Numbered from the stretch's first letter, positions 24,020 to 37,370 are shown. The stretch is DNA of 64,000 nucleotides from Epiperipatus broadwayi (GCA_028023455.1 JAQFVV010001080.1:52105-116104), one strand, 5' to 3'. Translations and numbers: made by a program. Notes: a model not told the origin generated them from the sequence alone.

Positions 24020-25034
24020 GTGTATATTGTACTGGATGAAAGGTTTGGTTTCGCATATATTAGAAATTATATACTAGAATTATATGGGAGTTGCAATAGC
24101 ATGGTTAACATATGGTAATGATGCACTATGTGTCAGTAAAGGAGTATTAGATTTTTTAAAAAAAGTTTAAAGGGAAGTATGAAGACATGCATTGGATGCA
24201 GATGTATGGACAGCAAGAGAGGCAATTCAAGGAGAAATGGGATGGTCAAGTTTTTATATAAGAGATGCAAAAGTAAAATGAAAATGTTTGGTAGATAGCA
24301 GTTTATGGATAATAAAAGAATAGACAAAATAGTGTTTAATTAGGTTATGAGTAAAGGGCAGGCAACAAGATGGGTGAGAAAAGTAACATGGTATGCAAAA
24401 GATGTGGATAAAGAAAATATATCAGTATATTTGTACAAAAGATGGGGTGATTGTGTTAGGAGGATTGTTGAGTGTTATAGTGGTAAGAAATTGGATAAAA
24501 GAATAGATTTATTAATAAAGAATAAGGATTTAGAAAGATGGAGAACAAGTATGAAGAGTAAAAAGAGTTTAAATATATATAGAAGTAAACAGAATATTAA
24601 GTGCGAGTTAATATATGATAATAGTAAGGAAAGTAGTTTATTGTTTAAGGCTCGAGTGGGATCTTTAGCAACAAGAGAATATACATGTAAATGGAAAAAT
24701 ATGGGTGATTTAGTCTGTAAACTGTGTAAGGAATAGAAAATATTAGGCATCTGTTAATTGAATGTTAATGCTTAAAAACAGAAAGGCTAAATATAATGAA
24801 GTTATGGAATAATAAATATGAAAAAAGTGATTATACAGAAAGTGGATTATTGTTTTTTATGCTGGTTTGGGAAAAGATAAGGGGGATTTAGGTATAAAGG
24901 CCATAGAGTTGACTAAGATTATGTTGTGGAAATGGGAATGTAAGGTAAAGTGGCTAACAGGTTTCTCTGGGCATAATTGCTGAGAGATTTAAGGAGAAGC
25001 CACAATACATCACATCACATTACATCACATCACT
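24020..25034 (+). pseudogene. LINE-A copy 2, C-terminal part and 3' tail
   Basis: 5'-truncated second copy. It starts with LTYGNDALCVSK-type thumb sequence near 24100 and REAIQGEMGWSSFYIRDAK near 24215. An open frame from 24347 to 24736 then has YKRWGDCVRRIVECYSGKK, WRTSMKSKKSLNIYRSKQN, SSLLFKARVGSLATREYTC and KNMGDLVCKLCKE. The next residues (IRHLLIEC) are out of frame because of a small deletion at 24736. The 3' end is tcacatcacattacatcaca at 25008-25034, the same TCACA-type tail as copy 1. Confidence 0.85.
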
Positions 25035-26150
25035 AGACATTTATTTTAAGGGTAGACAGTATATACGAACCTGAATGTGCCAGACTAAATCCAGAGAGAG
25101 CAAGAGCTTCTGAATGTTGTTCAGACAATTGAGAAAACACTGAGACAAACATCAGCCAAAATAAGTACAAGAACTTTTTAAATTTATTTAACATATAACA
25201 AAATAAACATGGAAACTTGATCTACATTTTCTTAGCAGATCTTAACATTGAGTGTATGCAAGTATTAATACATTGAATAACTAAGCAAATAAGTTCATTT
25301 CTCATCTATAACATAATAAGGGCTTATATCTTCTTGCTAGCGAGTCACCTAAACTAATTCTTTTTTTATAGAGATTTAGAAAGATGGATGTAGTGGAGAA
25401 CTAACTGAACAGTGCAGATGAGCTTTTCTTAGTCTGGAAAAGAAATGTTGGAACTAAGAATATCCTAATTCTTCAAAATGCTCATGGACAAGTACGTTTA
25501 AACCAGCCAAGGTTAGTCTCACACAAGAAAAGGGAAGCTTATGGACTACGTAATCTGATCTATAGAAAATAAAATCTCCACCAAGAAAAACAAAACAATA
25601 TACTCGATAAACCACCAGTCAAAAGATCAGTGGTCTACAGAAAACACAAACCAAATTTGATTATGTTTAATGACAAATAAAAGGTGATTAAAAGAAAACT
25701 ACTAAGATCGGCCTGAGTATTTATCAGGGATTAGTCATAGAATAGAGAAAACATTAAACATATAAAATATCACTTGCCATACACTCTCAAATAAGTAATA
25801 TTTTAAAGATGGAAAACCTTATCACTAAGATTCTAATATAAAAAATACATTACTATTTAAATTAATAGGTCACACATCATAAATATAATTTCTTTTAAGA
25901 TTAAGCTGAGATTTGTTAGAGTCTTAATTCGAGATTTAGCCCTGATTTTAATATGGAAGGTAAGTTACCTCGAGGTAATATTAATTTCTGCTATTCATGC
26001 AAAGTTCAGTTTATAAAGAGTCATATACAGTGGCTTTAATTTACTCCAGGTTCAGAAGAATGGAAGCACTATGAGGATCAGATCTGGACTTGACACTTAG
26101 GTCATGATTGAGGTCACAATTTTGGAGCTCTGGAGGTTCATCTTTGGAAA
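25035..26150. other. Intergenic DNA, no gene recognised
   Basis: Less AT-biased in places (25.05-25.7 kb) but without a continuous frame or recognisable domain. It could hold the internal remains of the possible LTR element to its right. Confidence 0.4.
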
Positions 26151-26154
26151 GTTT

Positions 26155-26560
26155 TAGCCCATCATGTTGTGGGAATTCTTCATGGCATAGATTATAGGCA
26201 TGGTGTCTGAATGGACACTACTATCATGGCAAATAATAGATTTATTGTTGGTCAACTTGGTGATTCCCGTTGAACAAATATCGAATAAAATCAGAATCCA
26301 ATAATGCAGTTCAATAACAGAAAAATCTGGATGAATCCTCAATAACAAGAAGTTGAATAATCTGAGCAATCTGAATAAATAAGCTGATTGACTAGAATAG
26401 TCTTTCTGAATCTGAATGAATGAATCTATAAAAAAAAAGCCAGAGCTATTTATATCCATCGTTATCTCCCATGCGCAATCTTTTATTGCAAGTTTCAACC
26501 AAGGTAAATCTCTATTTCCTACTCAATCTTAATTAGAAAAACAACATCGGACAGGGCTTT
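26155..26560 (-). repeat. Possible solo LTR
   Basis: On the minus strand there is a TATA-like GGATATAAATAGCTC near 26450, then about 200 bp of LTR-like sequence, an AATAAA signal near 26240 and an end near 'CCCACAACATGATGGGC'. The 114-codon open frame across it looks like chance. The boundaries are guesses and no direct repeats or primer site were found. Confidence 0.3.
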
Positions 26561-27435
26561 ATCTTACAAAATTAATTTTTTTTACAAAAAAAAAAAAAAC
26601 ATGCCAAACTAAATCTCAGCTTTAAAAATAAATCAACTTTTTTTTAAAAAATAAAATACTTTTATAAAAAGATTAATTAAACTTTGCTTGTTTTTAATTA
26701 TTTTAAAAGAAAACAAGTGTCATAAAAAAAAATTTTTTTATACTAAAATCAATTGAGAATTAAAAATATAAGATTTCAATATAAATAAGTATGTGTATTA
26801 TTGCATATATAAAACTTGTTTTTAATTTACGTGATAGAACTTTTGAATCGGATAATGTATCCAGTTCAATATATATAGTTTTTAAAAAAAACCCTTAAAT
26901 ATTGATTACAATATGCAAACACAGAATATATTAGGTACTTTTTTTTCTTTTTTAATATGTCAGAATGATTTTTTAAGTTAATTGTGATTAAAGTTTTGGT
27001 AATTAATATTACTGAAATTTGGCTATTCTTATACTAATGATAAATAACAAGTCTTTATGATTAATTAAATAAGTGTTGCCACTGCTTTTTTAACAATTCT
27101 AAATCATTTGGTATAAGTAATATAATACAACAATTTTTTTAAAAAAGGAAACTTATATTTACAGTTTTTCTTCAGCACAGAGAAACAATTGTGCAGAAGA
27201 ACACAAAGATTGTTAATTATAGGTTAACTTTCCCTCTCTCAATCCATTTTGATATATGTTTATACAAGAAGACATTTTTTCTAGCACTATGGTTTACAGC
27301 TACATATGTTTTCTATTATAATCATGGCAGCAACCAAAACCACTGAACACCACATCACTTATTTGATCTCTGGACCAAGGAATCATCACAAGCTTTAACA
27401 ACTAATGCAGCATTTCAGCAACACGTTAGATATAG
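26561..27435. other. AT-rich DNA, no gene seen
   Basis: Long A/T runs. Nothing is recognisable before the pogo-like fragment. Confidence 0.5.
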
Positions 27436-27439
27436 ATGC

Positions 27440-27835
27440 TGATAAGAAAATATCCTAACTCTGAAAGGATAATATAAAAGCAAATGTTGATTTTATAGGC
27501 AATGCATAGACCAATATTACTAATAAAACCTTTAAACTTATATGGAAAAAAATTCTACCTGCAATTCATTACAAATTCCAAAATCAAAAAGAAATTACTT
27601 TGATCATATGGAAAACATACTTGATCTAATTAAGAAAGCAGCTCAAACAGAAGTTGGTGATGATTACATTGAAGAGCTTTTGGAATCACATGTGAAAAAA
27701 TTAACTAACAAGGATTAATGCAATTGAATGGGAAAAAAGAAGACAATAAAATAAAAAAAAGATAAGTCTGGAGAGAAAAATCTGAATATCAAGAACTGAA
27801 GGAATTTTATTTCACATCAGAAGACCATGAATAGC
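27440..27835 (+). pseudogene. pogo/Tigger-like transposase C-terminal fragment
   Basis: Across shifted frames it reads VDFIGNA, then TNITNKTFKLIWKKILPAIH, NQKE, MENILDLIKKAAQTEVGDDY, EELLESHVKKLTNKDLMQLN and SEYQELKEFYFTSED. This resembles the region after the DDE domain in Tigger/jerky-like (CENP-B-type) transposases, where 'W..it..ti..sWkki' is followed by an acidic tail. There are several frameshifts. No catalytic domain is visible, so it is only a fragment. Confidence 0.5.
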
Positions 27836-29150
27836 ATTGGGGATTAATTTGACCATGACTAAGAATGCATCATCAAATTTAAAATTATCTCAAGTCAAAT
27901 GATCAGACATTAGAAGTTGTTGTATGAACAGAAAAAAAACAACACATCATCCAGCCATTGTAAATTTTTTCTCCAAAGATCTTCAGCTATCAACAAAAAG
28001 CCAGGATCAACAAAGGATAATGATGGACCTTAGAATGAGCAACTGGTAAAATAACGCAGAATATTGGATAACCATAATTGATGAATGGATCAGAGGAAAG
28101 AACAACTTTAAACCGTTTTTTTTTTTTCTCTCATTTTAAGTAGATTCAAACTGTCACTATCATACATATATATATTAAGTGCTTACCTGCATAATACACA
28201 CATAGCCCAGTTTGCATTAAGAGTTTTTTTAATTATTATATATATTAAGTTAAATTGTTTGTTGATACGATATTCACAGTTTTATCTGGAGTAACTAGCC
28301 AAATTTTTCTCCATAAAAAAACATTTATAACTGGTTGTTTTTTATATGATATTCTTGCTTTACGATGAGTTTTGAAAAACTAATTGTCCTCACTAAGTGA
28401 ATAAAGGTGTAAATGAGAATATACACTTAAACAAATAGAAGGTTAATGGTCAAAATAGAAATAATTTATGGTATTGATATTGTTATCATTAGTAGCAAAA
28501 AAAAATTTTTTAATCTATTTCAAAAAATATTATAAAGTAATTACAACTTTTTATATTTTGAAAGTATGCCAAATAAATAAATAAAAAGGCAAATAGATGA
28601 TTGTGAGATGCGTAATAATTAATTCATAAAGTATAGTAGTTTATCAGTCAAAACAAAGGTAAATGTTTGTTTGTGTTATGGGATTATCCTTAACGAAATA
28701 AGACTCTTTCATATTAAAAATAATGTGAAAACTACTAAAGAGCAATACTATAACTACAGGGAGAAGCCTTCTCTTGCTTTTATTCTGAATGCAAGGATGA
28801 TGTAGTGTTTTTCAATGGTTCAAACTACACAGGAACCAAAATCTCAAATCTTTTTTTGTAAATGATATAGAAAAAATATGTAATCAGATAAAATGGAAAA
28901 AAAAAAAAAAGATTGCAGTTTGTTAATGGATTCCTCAAATCACTTGTATATATAGAAATAGAGAGAGTGAAAATCAGGTGTATTCTTTTAAATAAAATTA
29001 AAAAAATATATAAATGCCTAGTTAATCCACCTATCTTCGACAGAGAACGTAATCTATCTATCCTTAAGGGTATACGATATCAAATGGTAAAGGGTTATTT
29101 AAGTTTTGTTTAATCAGAAAATATATATATATACATACACACAGTGTTTC
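27836..29150. other. AT-rich DNA, no gene recognised
   Basis: A 66-codon open frame at 28913-29113 (MQFVNGFLKSLVYIEIERVK...) matches nothing I know and has no supporting sites. Confidence 0.45.
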
Positions 29151-29470
29151 AATTTTCAATTCTATTAAAATGTATAATTAAATTAATTAGTGACTCAAAA
29201 TTTTAGAAATCGACCGTTCTTTCACATCGAGATTCAAGAATAAAATTTTTTTCAATACCAGTAAAAATATTGAGATCTTTTTTCAATTACTTTCCAGGCA
29301 TACATGTTTATATTTTATTATATCGGCGACCGAAATATTAATTTTATATCGCTAAAAATAGTAACATTTCAAAACTTATTAAAAACATTGTTTACTTTTT
29401 CAACTTGGTTTATTTAATTTAAAAGTAATGTTAAACTTGTAATTAAAAGAACAAGAAGAAAAAAAATTAC

Positions 29471-29542
29471 CTGTAATTGTTTAGTTTTAACCTGGTATAA
29501 ATTTGCCGAAAGCAAAGAAAATAATAATGCCCAGTGCATCAT
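29471..29542 (-). CDS. Candidate first coding exon with signal peptide
   Basis: Minus strand, starting at ATGATG at 29542: MMHWALLFSLLSANLYQ then VKTKQLQ, ending at a strong donor (TTACAG/GTAATT) after 24 codons in phase 0. A second donor (CCAG/GTTAAA) lies seven codons earlier. The first 17 residues look like a cleavable signal peptide or signal anchor. The open frame extends upstream to 29752, but the upstream part reads as 5' leader. No downstream exon was identified and the product is not recognised. Confidence 0.35.
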
Positions 29543-30036
29543 CTCCACAGGGAATATCTTTCTAGAATTTAGAGATCTATAGAAGTCGATTGACTGTTCA
29601 GTCACGTGATAGTTAAGAACTTCAGAAGGGAAGCCAAAAGCATCATTTCCCAGCCTTAAGAGAGAAAAAGCTGCATCGCTCAATACATACAGCGAACACG
29701 CGTTAAATACACAAGTAACACTTAACGAGTAGCAGTTTGAATTAAAAACCAAATCTTAAATTAAAAACTTTTTGGTAACAAGAAGCAAAACAAAACAAAC
29801 AAAGACCTCACGTTTTCGTCAATTTAATAATTTTTTTTGCTCCGTTTCCTTCAGTCAATTTCGACCGCACACTCAGCTTTTCAAGAATCGATCGATCAAT
29901 AAAGCACAACGGTTGAACGAGTAAAGGTAGAAAGGCAAATAATTTTAACGAACATTTTTATGAGACACTTGGCTATTATAACGGTTTTCCACTTTAAAGA
30001 TGATTTTTCACTGAAGACATTTTAAATTTTTATTTT

Positions 30037-30084
30037 ATGTTAGAAAACATGAAGAATGGAGGAATAAGAATGGAGTTGAGTAAA
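30037..30084 (+). CDS. Candidate first coding exon, plus strand
   Basis: ATG at 30037, sixteen codons (MLENMKNGGIRMELSK), then a perfect donor GTAAGT at 30085 in phase 0. It sits at the edge of the CpG-bearing island and points away from the minus-strand candidate exon. It is short and the product is unknown. It is supported only by the donor and the context. Confidence 0.28.
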
Positions 30085-30310
30085 GTAAGTCTGTGCTTCA
30101 AATCTTTGAAATAATTTGCATTTTTTAATACAACCCCCCGTCCCCAATTCTGAAAGTGTTCGGAGCATTTTATCACTCTACGTGCATATTTAATAAGATA
30201 AAACCTTAATGAATTATAGAATCAAAGAAATTCGTGTTTACAGCTAGTTGATTTACGAGCGAAAATATTTCGTTGCGGTGAGCTTTTTTCCTCCCGAGCT
30301 TATTATATAT

Positions 30311-30690
30311 TTGAATCTGTCTTTTCAGTATTTTAATCAATTAACTGATGATAAATTTTTACAGCAGGAAATCCAATACACAATATGAACAGTTTTGTAA
30401 ATGATATAAATTAAAAACTTGATAAATTACTTATATAATAAATTACGTGAATAAGCATTATTTACTAAGCATTGACATAAGTTTATTGCATATACACGAT
30501 TATAAATAAGTTCGTAAACGGTACTACAACTAGTCTATTGCTTATCAAACGATATTTTCTTGTCCAATATTCAACAGTGGACTAGTAAACATTTTCCAGT
30601 TATCTTTTTTTTAAAAATTTAGTCTTTTTCAAAAACTATTTAATCACTGTGGTATTCAATCTAATACTATTCCTTTTGTAATTATGTTAA
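30311..30690. other. AT-rich DNA, no gene seen
   Basis: Nothing recognisable. It could be the first intron of the plus-strand candidate gene. Confidence 0.4.
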
Positions 30691-30692
30691 AA

Positions 30693-31265
30693 TTTTATAT
30701 TATCGTGTAATATATAGGGTATATGAGCACAGACTTTCACACGCCCCACCACTCAAAAAATTTATATTATCTTGTAATATATAGGGTATATGAGCACAGA
30801 CTTTCACACGCCCCACCACTCTCCACACTATCTCATAACACTGATGCCCTTGAACACATATATGTTGAAAAGATAAATAATCACCAATATACGTATTCCA
30901 TCCTAAACCAGAAATCATCAGTTGGTCCAGATTACCATCTCTACACATATATGCTATAAGTGCTCAGATATATATTAAGATAGCCAATCCTCATACTTTA
31001 ATGGACAGGCTTCAATCTACTCCAACTCTTCAACCGTCCATCCAATTGAAAATCTGAAAATTAAATGCTCAAAGGCCACCCTGAGGCCGAGATTCTTGTC
31101 ACACCCATGTTGACCTAAGGTCAAGATGATCCCTCATGTACAGGACATAATCCATTTAATACATATACAAGGGATGGGCAGACATCTCTACTATGTAATA
31201 ACTGAAACAGGCTTATTATACACCTGTGTCTATATATGTAATATATAGGGTATATGAGCACATTT
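30693..31265 (-). repeat. HH-C repeat with 67-bp tandem duplication
   Basis: Minus-oriented HH-C copy. Its end (tatatagggtatatgagcac) is duplicated in tandem (units start at 30694 and 30761) and occurs again at 31245, so the copy is bounded by short direct repeats. It carries a near-intact hammerhead at 30883-30926. Confidence 0.7.
30883..30926 (-). ncRNA. Hammerhead ribozyme, one core change (copy C4)
   Basis: Minus strand: stem I ACCAA/UUGGU, core CUGAUGA (30915-30921), stem II weak (UUCUG/UAGGA-type with wobbles), GGAA in place of GAAA, then self-complementary UACGUA and UA before UUGGU. Only one core base differs. Confidence 0.55.
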
Positions 31266-31734
31266 TAAAAATTAGATTCGCTAAAAATAATCGAAAGGTT
31301 GGCTTGTCACTTGGGATGGAAATTCATTTAAGCTGGAGGCAGGTATTCCCGAATTGAGCTATGATTTATGAATTTGAACTCCAGAATTAAATATTTTATT
31401 ACTGCACTATAAAGTACAAAGCATCATATTGAAGACTTACTTTTTTTTATATTATTTTTCATTTGATATTCTTACGTGAAATCTCAACTTTATTCTTTGA
31501 AGAACTATTGAGATTTTTTTCTTAATAAACTAAATAGCCCCTTCCAACAACTACTCTATTCCACACTCTAAAGTTTAGTATTTATTATTGAAAATGAATA
31601 TCAGTCACATATATAACTATCTAAATTTAAAAAAATGGAATACATAACCTACTAAACACACCATATCTTTTCTATTCATAAATGTCTAAACTTGTTGAAT
31701 ATAAAACTATAAATATTCAAAAACTAAGAATATA

Positions 31735-32420
31735 TATATAGGAGGTTTAAACTCAGACTTTCACACGATCCTCAACTATCCACACTATCTCATACTGCTG
31801 ACACACTTGATCACACACATGTCAAAAAGATAAATAAAATAGATGTATTTTGTGCTAAAACAGCATTCGTCAGTTGATCCAGATTTTCATCTCCACACAT
31901 ATATACAATCAATGTTCAGCTTATATTAAGATAACCAATCTTCATACTTTAATAGACAGGCTTCAATCCACTCCACCCCACAACTCTTTAGCTGTCCATT
32001 CATTGAAAATCTGATGATGGAACGCTCAAAGCCCACATTGATGCCAACCATCTTATTCTACCCATGTTGACAATAAGTCATTCTGACCCCTCATGTACAG
32101 GGCATAACCCATTTACATACATATATGAGGGGTGGGCTGACCTTACAGTACTATATTTTAATATATGAATTTTTTCTACAGTACAGGCTTTTTTCATACC
32201 TGCACTCCAATATGTAATATATAAGTTGGCATTGATTGTATATATGTGTGGAGATGATAATCTGGATCAACTGATGAATGCTAATTTAGCTCGAAAAATG
32301 TTTATTGGTGATTATTTATTTTTTTGACATGTGTGTGATCAAGTGTGTCAGCAGTATGAGATAGCATAGATAGTTGAGGGTCATGTGAAAGTCTGAGTTC
32401 AACCCCCCTATATATTACAT
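31735..32420. repeat. HH-C inverted pair
   Basis: The left half (31735-32210, minus) and right half (32205-32420, plus) are complementary over most of ~200 bp (agtctgagttcaaccccc near 32385 against its complement near 31748). The outer ends carry a box B-like GAGTTCAACCCC. The left half has a decayed hammerhead (core CUGACGA at 31868-31874, but AAAA for GAAA). The right half has an intact one at 32266. Confidence 0.75.
32266..32309 (+). ncRNA. Hammerhead ribozyme, type I minimal (copy C6)
   Basis: Stem I AUCAA/UUGGU (five pairs, one G.U), core CUGAUGA (32271-32277), stem II GCUA/UAGC around AUU with two mismatches next to the core, GAAA (32293-32296), stem III AA/UU extended by the A15-U16 pair, loop UG, and cleavage expected after A at 32304. 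The core is complete. Confidence 0.68.
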
Positions 32421-33873
<1,453 letters not shown>

Positions 33874-34012
33874 ACAAACCTCCAGTAATGCAAATTTATG
33901 CACACTCACCCATGAGTATCAGTTTAAGAAGCAGAAGTCCACTTCTGCTTTTTAAACTGATGCTCATGGGTGACTGCATGTAAATTCATAAAAAGCACAT
34001 GACCAGAGGTTT
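33874..34012. repeat. Hairpin element, ~65-bp arms
   Basis: The arms 33874-33938 and 33941-34012 are imperfect complements (cacccatgagtatcagttta against aaactgatgctcatgggtg, and aaacctcc against agaggttt). The centre is agcagaagt-cc-acttctgct with a 2-bp gap. It may be a foldback element or a very young inverted duplication that has since diverged. Confidence 0.85.
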
Positions 34013-34695
34013 GCTGCCTTCTTTATATTAATTATTTAATATTTATGTTTATAAAAGCATTTTGGCATTCATATTAGTAGATAACATAAGCATCTTTTGT
34101 TAGCATCCATATTTCAGTTTTTATATTAACTAAATAAAAAAAAATTAAATTAATATGTGGTATAATGTACTTCGATTTATTTTAATGCTCTGTATCTTGC
34201 AAATTAGGAGATGGTGATAACTCATAAAAGCCGAAGTCAACTGTTTTTTTAATTTCCTTGGGTTTAAACATTTTCATATTTATTTCAGAATGCATCCCTA
34301 AAGTTAATATTTCAAACTACAAGTCTAAATGTTGAAGTTGATGAAACATTGCTAAAATTTAATATACACTATTTTTAAAATGCTTCTGTATTGTATCATT
34401 ATAGTGTAATTTCTCACTGTAAAAATACAATATTTTCTGTATTATATATTTAAAATATACAATATTTGATATGTTTATGTTAGATACAACAAAATATTGC
34501 TAATCAAATTAAAATGTATATACCTAAAAAGAATAAATGTTTTATATTGTCCATAAGATAAAATTATATATATATCATTAAAAACGAGTTAATACTTAGA
34601 CCATCACAATATCAATAACAGTCAACAATTTCAAATTGTTGTCAAGGCAACCTCCCTTTCTTTTTGAAATTATTATTAATCCATTAAAGGATAAA
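34013..34695. other. AT-rich DNA, no gene seen
   Basis: No recognisable feature. Confidence 0.5.
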
Positions 34696-34699
34696 GATC

Positions 34700-36950
34700 T
34701 CTTCAAGTTTAATAAAGTCTTTTTGATCCTCATTCTCTCTCTCTCTTCTATCCCATACCAATAAACTTTCTTATTTCATTCATTCATCTCAGCTGTGGCA
34801 TCTTTCTAGGCTTCTTACAATCTCATAAAATCCAATTTAAAATTTCAATTGTCCATTTAATATCTTTTTTTTTTAAAAGTTGTTCTGTTTTGTCTAATTT
34901 CAGTACCTTAATTCTTTCAGTGACTCAGTAATACAAGTTTGTTCTCTTATCCATGAATTTTCTTTTTAAGCTCTTCTTTTTTTATACCTAATTATGCATC
35001 TTTCTAGTCTGAAGCCACAGTTTTGCACTTTTATTAAGTATCCAAATCCTAAATCCATAAAGAATTGATAAAACACATATTGAAAACTTTTTTTACAAAC
35101 TCATAGGCATTGCCTTTTTAACACCAAGATATCTTTACCAAAACTACCCTTCTGAATATAGTTCTATAATTTTTATCTATTATGTTTCCATCTGTGTTAA
35201 TAATCTGACCCAAAGAATATATAGTAGTTAACTTCTTCTAATTCATGATTGCCAATCTTTATTTTCTTTTTCTAAGAAAATCTACTGGACATTACTTTAG
35301 TCTTTTTAGCATTTATCTTTAATCCTACTATTTTACATTCATGCAATAATTCTTGCAACATTTCTTGATGTTCTAAAATATTATTTGAAAAAATAACCGC
35401 ACTATCTGAAAAATCTAAATTTAAATAATCACCATTTGCTTTATTCTCTTAGCTTTCCGTTTTACTCTACAAAATACTTCTTATAAAATATGCAATAAAA
35501 AGTCTTACAGATAGTAAATTACCTTAGCATGCAACTTTCTCAATTTTAATCTTCTTAGTATTGCCATGTTGTCTAATAATGTGGTGATGCATTTTGATAA
35601 ACATTCTTCAGAATATGGCAATATCCTGAGTCTACATCTTAATAATCCAACCTTTTAATCCTTTGGAAAATTCTTATAGAATCAATGCTTTATCATGATC
35701 AGCATATCCAAAGCATAATTGTAATCCATATTTATAGTTCCTTTCCATAAATTCCCTCAATAGTCAAATATAATCAACTCTGCTAGAACCACCTTTAAGT
35801 CTAGCTTATTTTTTAGTTGGTTTAAATCCAAAGTTCACTGTCTATATTGTAATTATTTTAATAAAATTTTTCTATAGAATCTATAAAAAATTGATAGTTC
35901 TGTAATTTCTAATATTTTCTTTATTATCTTTCTTACATATCAATATTATTATTGTATTCTTGCAATCATCTGGAACAACATTATCATTTAGACATTTTGT
36001 ATAGAACTTTACTAACACTTTTTCTATTTTTTCATCTGCATCTTTTAAAATATCAGTAACAATTCTATTAATTCCTGGAGCTGTTTCCTCTTTGTAGATT
36101 TAATTTCATGTCTCATAATTCCTTAAAAAATATTTAGAATTTCAGAAATTGTAATAAAATTATAGAGATTACATTGTTTTTTTATTCTTTATTACTACAC
36201 AATTCTTTATTAAACTCTTCTACATATTTCATGATGCCATCTCTCTTTCTAATAATAGTTTTATCTCGTATTTCTTCCAAAACCAAGATTTTGTTTTACA
36301 CTTTTGAGACTTTTATTCTTTTCTGGAGATTTTTTCCCTTTTCACAGCTACATTTTTCTTTTTAATAGTTCATTTTAAAAAATTTTCATATTCTTTCTTT
36401 TCTTCATAATTCTTTAGTCTCAATAGAAAAATTTACAGGCTACCGATTTTGAAGTTTTTAATAGTGTATAAGTTATCTTCTTATTTCCAGTTCAAGTCTA
36501 AACCATCTTTGGAGTCTGTTAATATTTTAAAATGATTTGCAAGTTCTAACTTAAATTCATTAGAGTGTTTCTGGAGATTAGGAATTGAAACTGTTAATAT
36601 TATTTTGCTTAATAATTTTCTTTCTGTAGTTTTGAATTAACACATCTTACCCCTCACTAATCTATAATTTATGTTAGTCAAAATATAATCTATTTTTGAT
36701 GTATCTTCATTTGAAACCTTTTCTCAAAGAAATAATTCATAATATATAGTTTTTCATTTTCTGTGAACTCCACAAATCTGGGTCTTCTCTCATTTCTCTC
36801 ATCAAACCCAAATTTATTCATTGTGCCTTTCATCTTCCAGTCATTTATTAACTCTAGCAATTAAAGTCTCATCCAGAAAATTTAAATATTTTTTGATCTG
36901 TTCCAAAGCATTTTTTACATCCATATAAAAATCTTCTACTTATTCATCAT
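34700..36950 (-). pseudogene. RTE-type LINE, RT and part of endonuclease
   Basis: Minus-strand relative of the element at 14-17 kb. From right to left in coding order: VEDFYMDVKNALEQIKKYL near 36920, KIDYILTNINYRLVRGK, VSIPNLQKHSNEFKLELANH near 36560, then PGINRIVTDILKDADEK, VPDDCKNTIIILICKKDNKE and NIRNYR near 36030, a broken palm, and HQEMLQELLHECKIVGLKIN with KKTKVM near 35300, ending around 34730. Stops and frameshifts are common. The catalytic DD box reads D-NAVIF-like and is not confirmed. It is split from its endonuclease start by HH-A at 36962-37118. Confidence 0.8.
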
Positions 36951-36961
36951 ATTGAGAATAT

Positions 36962-37118
36962 AAACAAAGCAAAGCAAAACTCCATATAGTAGTGTCACCT
37001 GTGCTAAACAGAGTAATCAATGGATGCACTACTATATGGAGTTTTGCTTTGCTTTGTTTATAAAAAATTATGTGCTAGTATTGGAGATATGATCATGTGA
37101 TGCTTGCTGGTTTAACAC
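36962..37118. mobile_element. Short HH-A insertion inside RTE element
   Basis: A 157-bp foldback version of HH-A made of its two ends (actccatatagtagtg at one side, cactactatatggagt at the other). It is flanked by attgagaatat at 36951-36961 and 37119-37129, an 11-bp direct repeat. The RTE coding sequence continues on both sides. It is internally deleted and lacks the ribozyme. Confidence 0.8.
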
Positions 37119-37370
37119 ATTGAGAATATGTTAGGGCATAAACCAGAGTTAGGTGCATTTGCTATCTTCCAATAAGTTCAATAATTAATTTTGCCACTCT
37201 GACTGATATACCATTCTCCAAGATGTTGTTGTTTCACACAGAAAGAAATTCTCTTTATTTGTGCTTTACGCAGTTCTATGGTGACTTATTTAATATTAGA
37301 CAGTTGTCCATCTAATCTGTGCAATCTTTCATCATTTGAAAATTATCTGCAGTTATGTAGATCTAAATAA
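37119..37370 (-). pseudogene. RTE-type LINE, endonuclease start
   Basis: Continues the 34.7-36.95 kb copy upstream of the HH-A insertion. DERLHRLDGQLSNIK near 37310, ISVRVAKLIIEL and MHLTLVYALTYSQ near 37130-37220 match the endonuclease of this clade (compare 13.96-14.3 kb). Confidence 0.65.

Larger units (their letters stand above)
29150..30310. promoter_or_regulatory. CpG-bearing unique island, possible bidirectional promoter
   Basis: CpG dinucleotides are rare across the window but frequent here by eye (for example cgatcgatcgatt-like sequence near 29888, tcggcgaccg near 29322, gacgaaaa-type tracts). No repeat family was recognised inside it. Two candidate first exons point away from each other (29542 to the left, 30037 to the right). 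This is what a promoter island of a host gene or gene pair would look like. No TATA box or start site is established. Confidence 0.35.

Noticed and set aside
26154-26498. 114-codon minus-strand open frame
   Set aside because: It overlaps LTR-like sequence (TATA box, AATAAA) and resembles no protein.
29543-29752. Upstream part of the 112-codon minus-strand frame starting at 29752
   Set aside because: The ATGATG at 29542 followed by a signal-peptide-like run looks like the real start, so the upstream part is better read as leader.
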